Assembly: GCF_001425205.1 (NCBI RefSeq)
Contig: NZ_LMDW01000016.1
Location: 124,001 to 188,000 of the forward strand
Direction: 5' to 3'
DNA length: 64,000 nt
Source of the DNA: Variovorax sp. Root411
GTDB lineage: Bacteria; Pseudomonadota; Gammaproteobacteria; Burkholderiales; Burkholderiaceae_C
The notes below the pieces were generated by a model. The model did no database searches. It was not told the origin of the DNA and saw only the letters and a program-made list of their open reading frames with translations. Each line of letters opens with the position of its first letter. Within the stretch, counting starts at the first letter, position 1. Shown here piece by piece: positions 57,950 through 64,000 of the stretch. The translations under genes were made by a program, and so were the position numbers.

Positions 57950-58773
57950 GGTGCGTGATGCCAGAAGGGCGTGCCGAGCACAGGCGTGCTGGGCTGCGCA
58001 GCGTCTTGCGCGGCCATGGCGCCGGCACGGTATGCGGTGCGGCCGGCCTGCACCGCGTCGGCGAAAGCCCCGGCCATCGCGACCGGGTCCTGCGCCAGCG
58101 CAACGGCGGTGTTGAGCAGCACGCCGTCGTACCCCCACTCCATCACCTGGCAGGCATGCGAGGGCAGCCCCAGGCCCGCGTCGACCAGCATCGGTACCTT
58201 CAGGCGGTCGCGCAGCACCTGCAGCGCGTAGGGGTTGATCGGTCCGCGGCCGGTGCCGATGGGCGCGGCCCAGGGCATCACGGCCTGGCAACCGACGTCG
58301 ACCAACCGCTGGCACAGCACGAGGTCTTCGGTGCAGTAGGGCAGCACCTTGAAGCCGTCGCGGATCAGCTGCGAAGCGGCATCGACGAGGTTCAGCGTGT
58401 CGGGCTGCAGCGTGTAGTCGTCGCCGATCAGTTCGAGCTTGATCCAGGGCGTGTCGAAAAGCTCGCGCGCCATCTGCGCGGTGGCGATCACCTCCTGCAC
58501 GCTGTGGCAGCCGGCGGTGTTGGGCAGCACCGGCACGGCGAGCTTGCGCAGCAACTCCCAGAAGCCGTTGCCGAGCTCGCTGTTGCCCGAGCCCTGGCTG
58601 GCCGTCTGACGGCGCAGCGAAGCGGTCAGCATCGCGGGCTTTGCACGCTTCACCGCGGCTTCGAGCAGGTCGGGCGACGGATAGCGCGCGGTGCCCAGCA
58701 GCAGGCGGCTCTGGAAGGTCTCGCCGTAGAGCACCAAGGGATCGTTCGGGGTCATGTTCTTTGTCTCCATCAT
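57946..58773 (-). CDS. thiG: Thiazole synthase
   Basis: 275 aa from ATG 58773, directly after the thiS stop; ATG 58755 has the better SD (GGAGACAAAGAAC) and is equally plausible. ThiG builds the thiazole ring from DXP, dehydroglycine and ThiS-thiocarboxylate. Seen: [53 protein letters not shown] and [10 protein letters not shown], all family landmarks of the TIM barrel. Operon thiO-thiS-thiG-thiE. Confidence 0.95.
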   Translation of the reverse strand: MMETKNMTPNDPLVLYGETFQSRLLLGTARYPSPDLLEAAVKRAKPAMLTASLRRQTASQGSGNSELGNGFWELLRKLAVPVLPNTAGCHSVQEVIATAQMARELFDTPWIKLELIGDDYTLQPDTLNLVDAASQLIRDGFKVLPYCTEDLVLCQRLVDVGCQAVMPWAAPIGTGRGPINPYALQVLRDRLKVPMLVDAGLGLPSHACQVMEWGYDGVLLNTAVALAQDPVAMAGAFADAVQAGRTAYRAGAMAAQDAAQPSTPVLGTPFWHHAP

Positions 58774-58977
58774 TCAGCCGCCGGTCACGGGGCGGATCAC
58801 TTCGATGCGGTCGCCGGGTTGCAGCGCGCGCGCGGCGTATGCCGAGCGCGGCACGAAATCGCGGTTCACGGCCACCGCGAAAGGCGGCGTGGCGTTCAAT
58901 GCCGCAAGAGCGTCGGTCAGGCTGGCGTGGTCTGGCAGCGCGAAGGGCTTGTCGTTGATCAGGATGTTCATCGTCAT
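58774..58977 (-). CDS. thiS: Sulfur-carrier protein ThiS
   Basis: 67 aa from ATG 58977; MNIL two codons in is an alternative. Ubiquitin-like fold (MNILINDKPFALPDHASL) with the C-terminal diglycine IRPVTGG that is adenylated and thiocarboxylated. It overlaps thiO by ATGA and is contiguous with thiG. No thiF is in this window. Confidence 0.94.
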   Translation of the reverse strand: MTMNILINDKPFALPDHASLTDALAALNATPPFAVAVNRDFVPRSAYAARALQPGDRIEVIRPVTGG

Positions 58978-60065
58978 GTGTCGGTGGCCTCCATGTCGAA
59001 GCTCTTTGCGAGGGCCGAGTGGCCGTGCGCAAGCAGTTCCATCGCGGCGTCGAGCAGTGCGGGCGCGATCATGAAACCGTGGCGGTACAGGCCGTTGATC
59101 TGCAGCACGCGCGGCCGTGGCCGGCGGATGGCGGGCAGGTTGTCGGGCAGCGTGGGGCGGCACTGCGTGGCGATCTCGACGATGCGTGCCTCGGCGAAGC
59201 CGCTGTGCACGGCATAGGCAGCGCTCAGCAGTTCGAGCGTGGAGCGCACGCTGGCGGGCGACATGTCCTCCGACTCGATCTCGGTCGCGCCGATCACGAA
59301 CAGCTTGCCGGGCTTGGGCGCGATGTAGAGCGGATAGCGAGGATGCACGAGGCGGGTGGGGCGCTTCAGGTTCACCTCGGGCGCGTGCACGCGGATCACC
59401 TCGCCACGCACGCCTCGCAGTGCGTGCCATTGGGGCTTGGCGCCGAGGCCGCGGCAGTCGATCACCCAGTCGGGCTGGCCCGTTGTGCCGGGTGAAAAGT
59501 CCGAGGGTGCGCGTGGCGATTGCCAGTGCAGCGTGACGCGCGGGCTGGCCTGCAGCGTGGTGAGCAGCGAAGCCAGCAGGGCGCGGTTGTCGAGCTGGCC
59601 TTCGCCCGGCAGGAACAGGCCCTGCGCGAAACGCTGGCCCAGCGAAGGCTCGAGCGCGGCAATCGCTTGCGCGTCGAGCGTCTGCATCGGCGCCAGTTCA
59701 GGTACCTGCGTGCCGGTGTTCGCAAGCACGCGCGCCAGCCGTGTGGCTTCGGCGGTGTCCTGCCGGTGCCAGAGCACCAGGGTGCCTTCGCGTTGGAAGA
59801 ACACGGGTTGCGCAAGCGGGGCAAGCAGCTCGGGCCAGCGCGACAGCGCATGCTGCCCCATGCGCACGACCGACACCGGCGCCACGGCCGATTCGGCCAA
59901 GGGGGCGAGCATCGCCGCAGCCACGCGTGCGGCGGCGCCTTCGGCATCGGGACTGCCGGCTTCGAACAGATCGACCTTGCAGCCGGCCTGCGCGAGCGTC
60001 ACCGCCAGCAGGCGGCCCATGAGGCCTGCGCCGAGGATGGCCGCCGATTGAAAAGGAAGGCTCAT
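58974..60065 (-). CDS. thiO: Glycine oxidase (FAD-dependent)
   Basis: 363 aa from ATG 60065. It oxidises glycine to the iminoacetate needed by ThiG. FAD-binding GAGLMGRLLAVTLAQAG (about 12-28), the DAO family GEGQLDNRALLASL, RGVRGEVIRVHAPEV and C-terminal NGLYRHGFMIAPAL support DAO/ThiO. First gene of the minus-strand thi operon. Its promoter must lie in or beyond the palindromic repeat to its right; no TPP riboswitch is seen in front of it. Confidence 0.93.
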   Translation of the reverse strand: MSLPFQSAAILGAGLMGRLLAVTLAQAGCKVDLFEAGSPDAEGAAARVAAAMLAPLAESAVAPVSVVRMGQHALSRWPELLAPLAQPVFFQREGTLVLWHRQDTAEATRLARVLANTGTQVPELAPMQTLDAQAIAALEPSLGQRFAQGLFLPGEGQLDNRALLASLLTTLQASPRVTLHWQSPRAPSDFSPGTTGQPDWVIDCRGLGAKPQWHALRGVRGEVIRVHAPEVNLKRPTRLVHPRYPLYIAPKPGKLFVIGATEIESEDMSPASVRSTLELLSAAYAVHSGFAEARIVEIATQCRPTLPDNLPAIRRPRPRVLQINGLYRHGFMIAPALLDAAMELLAHGHSALAKSFDMEATDT

Positions 60066-60205
60066 GGTCTTGCTCCTTCCCCCTCTGGGGGAAGGCCGGG
60101 ATGGGGGCAGGCAGAGCGCCAAGTGGATACGCCGCGTGCCCCCACCCCGACCCTCCCCCGGAAGGGGAGGGAGAAAGGCAAGCCCGGTCGCCGATAATTT
60201 TCGGC
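60066..60205. repeat. Inverted GC-rich repeat in the thiO-thiD divergent region
   Basis: Arms around 60070-60105 (CCTTCCCCCTCTGGGGG and GGCCGGGATGGGGGC) and 60140-60178 (GCCCCCACCCCGACCC and CCCCCGGAAGGGGAGGG) are imperfect reverse complements. This looks like a REP-type intergenic element of Comamonadaceae (recollection). It occupies most of the 140-bp space between the divergent starts. Confidence 0.55.
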
Positions 60206-61054
60206 ATGACCCCAGCACCCACCCAGCGCTACGCACGCGTGCTTTCCATCGCCGGCTCCGACAGCGGCGGCGGCGCCGGCATCCAGGCCGACCTCAAGAC
60301 CTTCGCGGCGCTCGGCTGCTACGGCATGACGGCCATCACCGCGCTCACCGCGCAGAACACGCTCGGCGTCTCGGGCATTCACGGCGTGCCGCCCGATTTC
60401 CTCAAGGCGCAGATCCAGGCGGTGGTGGAAGACATTGGCGTCGATGCCGTCAAGCTCGGCATGCTGCACGCGCCCGAGGTGGTCGAGGTGGTGGCCTGGG
60501 CCATCGACCGCTACCAGTTGAAGAACGTAGTGCTCGACCCCGTGATGGTGGCCACCAGCGGCGACCGCCTGATCGCGGCCGAGACGGTGCAAGTGCTGGT
60601 GCGCGAACTGTTTCCGCGCGCCGTGGTCGTCACGCCTAACCTTGATGAAGCCGCCTTGCTGATCGGCCATGCCATCGATGGCGTCGATGCGCTCGACGGC
60701 GCCGCCGACGAACTGCTCGCGCTCGGTGCAAAGGCCGTGCTGCTCAAGGGCGGCCACCTGCCGGGCGACGACGTGGTCGATGTGCTGCTGCAATCCGGTG
60801 GCGAGCGCAAGCGGCTGGCCTCCAGGCGCATTGCCAGCCGCAACCTGCACGGCACGGGATGCACGCTGTCTTCCGCCATCGCCGCGCATCTTGCGTTGGG
60901 CGCGGCGCTGCCCGAGGCGGTCGAACGGGCGCGCGCCTACATCCTCGGCGCCATGGCCGCTGGTGCGAACGTGCAGGTCGGTGCGGGTCATGGTCCCCTC
61001 AACCACGGCTTTGCGCCAGTGCCGACGCACCGTTTGCCGGTGAAGGCCGGCTGA
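60206..61054 (+). CDS. thiD: Hydroxymethylpyrimidine/phosphomethylpyrimidine kinase
   Basis: 282 aa from ATG 60206. It phosphorylates HMP and HMP-P. Ribokinase-like PfkB fold: SIAGSDSGGGAGIQADLKTF (about 14-33), DPVMVATSGDRL, TPNLDEAALL and the anion-hole motif NLHGTGCTLSSAIAA. Divergent from thiO; its 3' end overlaps the convergent transporter gene by 56 bp (60999-61054). Confidence 0.94.
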   Translation: MTPAPTQRYARVLSIAGSDSGGGAGIQADLKTFAALGCYGMTAITALTAQNTLGVSGIHGVPPDFLKAQIQAVVEDIGVDAVKLGMLHAPEVVEVVAWAIDRYQLKNVVLDPVMVATSGDRLIAAETVQVLVRELFPRAVVVTPNLDEAALLIGHAIDGVDALDGAADELLALGAKAVLLKGGHLPGDDVVDVLLQSGGERKRLASRRIASRNLHGTGCTLSSAIAAHLALGAALPEAVERARAYILGAMAAGANVQVGAGHGPLNHGFAPVPTHRLPVKAG

Positions 61055-62342
61055 GCCACGCGAGAACAAAAGTCACCGCCAGCGTGGGCAGCGCAGAGCC
61101 GAACTGCGGCGCCCACCTGGCCAGCGCGTGGTACGCCGCAATGCCCGCGATCCAGATCAGCGCCGCTCCGAAATCGATCTGCCGCGTGCCGGCCAACGAC
61201 GCCGACTGGCCGCCGCCCAGCCGCCCGATGATCACGCCGTAGAGCGGCACGAACACCGAGCTCAACAGCAGCAGGAAGGGCTCCAGCGTATGCATCGGCA
61301 GCACCAGCGCCAATGCGATGCACAGCGCGGCCAGCAGCAGGCCCCAGCGCTTTACGCTCCAGCGCGGCAGCAGGCTGTGCGTGGAGACCGAGCCCGAATA
61401 GACATCGCCGTACGCGTTGTCGAGCTCGTCGATCAGGATCAGCCCCAGCGCCACCAGCCCGCCCTGTGCCAGCAGCAGCGCAGTGACCAGACCCGTGCCG
61501 GGCTCGGCCACGCTCACCACCATCACGCCCAGTGCGTAGCACCAGATGTTGGCGAGCGCATAGCCGATCCAGGTGCCGCTGAAGGCACTGCCCAGGCCGC
61601 CCTTGCCGGTCGTGTTGCGCTTGCCGTGCCGCGCGTAATCGGCCACCAGCGGCAGCCACGAGACCGGCATCGCAATCACGAGATCGAGCGCGCCGAACAT
61701 GCCCATCGTGCCGTCACCCGGGCGTGCCCAGAAGGCGTCCAGGCCCTTGGCCTGCAGCCGCGCCGCGAATTGCCATGTGAGCCACAGCAGCGACAGCATC
61801 ACCAGCGGCAGGCCGAAGCGGCTCACGAAGCGCCGCACCAGCTTGACCATTGACCCCGCGAGCAGCGCCAGCAGCACCGCGCCCCACAGCAGTGTGGTCA
61901 GCACGCCGCCCCAGGCGGTGCCCAGCGAAGGGCCGATCACCGACTGGCCGATGGCCTGCGTGCCTTCCCGCATGATGACCAGTTCGAAAGTGGTCCAACC
62001 CACCAGTTGCACGATGTTGAGCAGCACCGGCAACCGTGCGAAGGCGCTGCCGTAGGTGGCGTGCATCAGGCCGGCGCTGGCGAGGCCGCTCTCGCAGCCC
62101 AGCCGCGCGGTCCAGGCCAGCAGGCCGGCGCCGACGCAGGAGCCGAGCACGATGGCAATGGCCGCGTCGCGCGTGCCCACGGCCGGCACCAGGTAGGCGC
62201 CGATCTGCATCACCAGCAGGCCCACGCCGAGGCTGAACCAGAGCGAGGCGTGGTCGTGCCAGCCGAACACGCGCCGGGATGCGGGCAGCGGCGTCAGCGC
62301 CTCGTTGGCGCCAGGAGCAGTGTCGTCGTCATCGTTTGCCAT
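60999..62342 (-). CDS. cytX: NCS1-family permease, probable HMP/thiamin-precursor transporter (CytX)
   Basis: 447 aa from ATG 62342. About 12 membrane helices of the cytosine permease (NCS1) type, with SLGVGLLVMQIGAYLVPAVG near the start and GMFGALDLVIAMPVSWLPLV (about 215) of the purine/cytosine permease signature. CytX members sit behind TPP riboswitches and import hydroxymethylpyrimidine. The riboswitch just upstream supports this specificity. It overlaps thiD tail-to-tail. Confidence 0.87.
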   Translation of the reverse strand: MANDDDDTAPGANEALTPLPASRRVFGWHDHASLWFSLGVGLLVMQIGAYLVPAVGTRDAAIAIVLGSCVGAGLLAWTARLGCESGLASAGLMHATYGSAFARLPVLLNIVQLVGWTTFELVIMREGTQAIGQSVIGPSLGTAWGGVLTTLLWGAVLLALLAGSMVKLVRRFVSRFGLPLVMLSLLWLTWQFAARLQAKGLDAFWARPGDGTMGMFGALDLVIAMPVSWLPLVADYARHGKRNTTGKGGLGSAFSGTWIGYALANIWCYALGVMVVSVAEPGTGLVTALLLAQGGLVALGLILIDELDNAYGDVYSGSVSTHSLLPRWSVKRWGLLLAALCIALALVLPMHTLEPFLLLLSSVFVPLYGVIIGRLGGGQSASLAGTRQIDFGAALIWIAGIAAYHALARWAPQFGSALPTLAVTFVLAWLSRPSPANGASALAQSRG

Positions 62343-62458
62343 CCATTTGCTCCAGTGCAAAAGGTTTGGCAGGTGGGCGGGGCCCGAGCGGCGCAGCCGT
62401 CACGCGAGAGAACGTGAGAGGCCACCGGACCAGCTTCCCTGCGCGAGGATTGCCTCGA

Positions 62459-62485
62459 GCCCGCGCCGTTGGAAACGACGCGGGC
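62459..62485 (-). terminator. GC-rich hairpin after the TPP aptamer (expression platform)
   Basis: GCCCGCGTCGTT and AACGGCGCGGGC pair over 12 bp (one G-U) around TCC on the minus strand, right after the aptamer. No T-run follows, so Rho-independent termination is not assured. It may instead compete with an antiterminator or affect Rho access. Confidence 0.5.
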
Positions 62486-62562
62486 CCCCGGTGAAACCAC
62501 CGGACAGGTTCAAAGGGACTTTCTCAGCCGGACGGCAAGCCGCCCAGCACCCCTAGCAATTG
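62486..62562 (-). promoter_or_regulatory. TPP (THI-box) riboswitch
   Basis: On the minus strand, in order: AGGGGTGC, then GGCTGAGA followed by CCCTTTGAACCTG, and a closing CCGGTGG/CACCGG stem. These are the conserved THI-element blocks that bind thiamin pyrophosphate. It precedes the cytX-type permease by about 145 bp. High TPP should reduce transporter expression. Confidence 0.9.
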
Positions 62563-62683
62563 CGCCGTGGCGAACCGCGGCGCAGCGCGGAGTTTATCCG
62601 CTGCCGGGAAGCCCTCGACGACGGGCGTGCCATTCCAGGGGGTAAACCCGAGGAGCGCACCTTCATCGGCGAGTACCAGGCGC
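62563..62683. other. Short gap between riboswitch and FNR gene
   Basis: The promoter for the riboswitch-controlled transcript should be here. Nothing else stands out. Confidence 0.4.
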
Positions 62684-63715
62684 TTATGCCGGGCGCGAAG
62701 CAGCCACGCCGAGCAGCTCGTGCAGCCGCGTGCTGGTGGTCGTGTACTGCAGCGGCACGGCCTTGCCCGGGAAGACGATGGCGGTGGCGCCCCAGGCCGC
62801 CAGCGTGGCTTCGTGGAAGCCGCAGACGATGAGCTTCTTCTTGCCCGGGTAGGTGTTGATGTCGCCCACCGCGAAAACGCCGCGTTCGCGGGTTTCGTAC
62901 TTCTCGGTGTTGACGGGCACCTGCTTGCGTTCGAGCTCCAGTCCCCAGTCGGCGATGGGGCCGAGACGCGGGGAAATGCCGAGGCAGGCGACCAGCGCGT
63001 CAAGCGGCAGGTCGACGGTCGTTGCGTCGGGCGTGGTGATCTGCAATTGCTTGCCGTCGAAGGCGGTCGGCTGGCCGACCTGGAAGGCGAGCTTGCCCGC
63101 GGCCACGAGGGCGCGCATCGAGGCGATGGTGGCTTCGTCGGCCTGGAAGCCGTCGCGGCGATGGACCAGCGTGGCGTGCTTCGCGATGGCCGTGAGCGCA
63201 ATGGCAGTTTCCAGCGCGATGTCATCGCCGCCATTGACCACCACGGTCTGTCCCGCAAAGCGGTCCAGCGATTCGGGGTGATAGAAGAGAGACGTGCCTT
63301 CGAACTGCGCAATGCCTTCGAGCGCGATGTGCTTGGGCACGAAAGCGCCGACACCGGCCGCAATGAACACCGTCTTTGCCAGGAAGGCCTTGCCGGCCGA
63401 GGTCGTCAGCAGCAGGCGCCCGTCATCCTGGCGCGCGAGCGTGGCGACCTGCTCGCCGAAATGAAACTGCGGCTTGAATGGCGCCACCTGCTGCAGCAGC
63501 GATTGCGCCAGATCGCGCCCGCTGGTCGCGGGCGTGCCGGGAATGTCGTAGATCGGCTTGTCGCCATAGAGCGCCACGCACTGGCCGCCCGCGGCGGACA
63601 GCGCATCGACGATCTGGCAGGAGATCTCGAGCAGGCCGAGCTGGAAGGCCTGGAACAGCCCGACCGGACCGGCGCCGATGATGAGCGCGTCGGTTTCGAT
63701 CGGAGCGGCTTGCAT
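62684..63715 (-). CDS. Ferredoxin-NADP(+) reductase, thioredoxin-reductase-like type
   Basis: 343 aa. FAD motif DALIIGAGPVGLFQAFQLG (about 9-27), GGQCVALYGDKPIYDIPG typical of the TrxR-like FNR family, NADPH site VVVNGGDDIALETAIAL, and C-terminal GVFAVGDINTYPGKKKLIV. No CxxC redox pair, which separates it from true thioredoxin reductase. It begins 2 bp after the upstream ferredoxin gene ends. It supplies or removes electrons from FdxA. Confidence 0.92.
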   Translation of the reverse strand: MQAAPIETDALIIGAGPVGLFQAFQLGLLEISCQIVDALSAAGGQCVALYGDKPIYDIPGTPATSGRDLAQSLLQQVAPFKPQFHFGEQVATLARQDDGRLLLTTSAGKAFLAKTVFIAAGVGAFVPKHIALEGIAQFEGTSLFYHPESLDRFAGQTVVVNGGDDIALETAIALTAIAKHATLVHRRDGFQADEATIASMRALVAAGKLAFQVGQPTAFDGKQLQITTPDATTVDLPLDALVACLGISPRLGPIADWGLELERKQVPVNTEKYETRERGVFAVGDINTYPGKKKLIVCGFHEATLAAWGATAIVFPGKAVPLQYTTTSTRLHELLGVAASRPA

Positions 63716-63717
63716 GC

Positions 63718-64000
63718 TCAGCGCACCAGCTCCCCGACCTTGTCGGTCTTGTCTTTCCAGTCGTCGGCATCAGGCAGCGCCGGCTTGCGCTTGGTGATGC
63801 TCTTCCAGCCGTCGGCCAGGGCCAGCTCGGCGTTGATCTTGATGAAGGCGATCTGGTTGGCCGGCAGGTCTTCCTCGGCGTAGATCGCGTTGACCGGGCA
63901 CTCGGGGATGCAGACCGCGCAGTCGATGCATTCGTCCGGGTCGATCACCAGCATGTTGGGACCTTCGCGGAAGCAGTCGACGGGGCAAACGTCCACGCAG
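63718..64000 (-). CDS. fdxA: 7Fe-type ferredoxin FdxA (5' end outside the window)
   Basis: 93 visible residues, N-terminus cut by the right edge. Cys motif [10 protein letters not shown] and the second cluster [21 protein letters not shown], i.e. the FdxA [3Fe-4S][4Fe-4S] pattern. C-terminal extension [16 protein letters not shown] is typical of the family. Only the first ~14 residues are missing. Operon with the FNR, which starts 2 bp after its stop. Confidence 0.93.
   Translation of the reverse strand, partial: CVDVCPVDCFREGPNMLVIDPDECIDCAVCIPECPVNAIYAEEDLPANQIAFIKINAELALADGWKSITKRKPALPDADDWKDKTDKVGELVR

Overview
High-GC bacterial DNA whose gene content points to a Burkholderiales beta-proteobacterium, most likely Comamonadaceae of the Variovorax type. 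This is inferred from the pobA/IclR pair, the thiO-thiS-thiG-thiE order, the ferredoxin/FNR pair and two GC-rich intergenic repeats of a style I associate with that family. No 16S is present to settle it.

Layout. (1) Left chromosomal backbone, 1-8.75 kb: tail of a probable molybdenum hydroxylase, an SRPBCC protein, pobA with a divergent IclR regulator, an OmpR-type response regulator and sensor kinase followed by a DegP/HtrA protease, a WYL regulator, a GFA-family protein and Rnk. (2) A 45.75-kb genomic island, 8755-54504, inserted in the 3' end of a tRNA-Asn gene. It is bounded by a perfect 45-bp direct repeat (8755-8799 and 54505-54549), with a tyrosine recombinase beside the restored tRNA. 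(3) Right backbone, 54.5-64 kb: two tandem tRNA-Asn genes, a thiamin locus (thiO-thiS-thiG-thiE plus a TonB-dependent receptor, divergent thiD, an NCS1-type transporter behind a TPP riboswitch), a ferredoxin-NADP reductase and the start-truncated fdxA.

The island is a defence island. From left to right it holds: (A) a four-gene operon with an unknown protein, a Tdp1-like phospholipase D protein, an SNF2-type helicase and a fourth protein with a weak DNA-glycosylase-like motif, comparable to Azaca; (B) a type I restriction-modification operon hsdM-hsdS-hsdR coupled to a YgjP/DUF45 metallopeptidase; (C) a nine-gene DISARM-like operon: 5-cytosine methyltransferase, UvrD-like helicase, DrmA, DrmB (DUF1998), NERD-nuclease/helicase, a small unknown, DrmD (SNF2), an actin/Hsp70-fold ATPase and Vsr. 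It mixes hallmark genes of DISARM classes 1 and 2, has no drmC or drmE, and adds parts that canonical DISARM lacks. An antisense NYN ribonuclease-type protein follows it. (D) Cargo of unknown role: DUF2513, two small membrane proteins, a zinc-ribbon protein and a membrane-anchored J-domain protein. (E) A tightly overlapped minus-strand core operon: integrase, unknown, unknown, ParB-like, a small ORF, Toprim primase, RepA-like AAA helicase and a Cys-containing protein.

Working together: the core operon and integrase maintain and move the element, and systems A-C are its protective cargo. Integration moved the terminator of the disrupted tRNA-Asn to the far left end, so transcription from the restored tRNA can run into the integrase operon. 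On the chromosome, an SD-sequestering hairpin in front of degP and a TPP riboswitch in front of the transporter are the two clearest RNA regulators.
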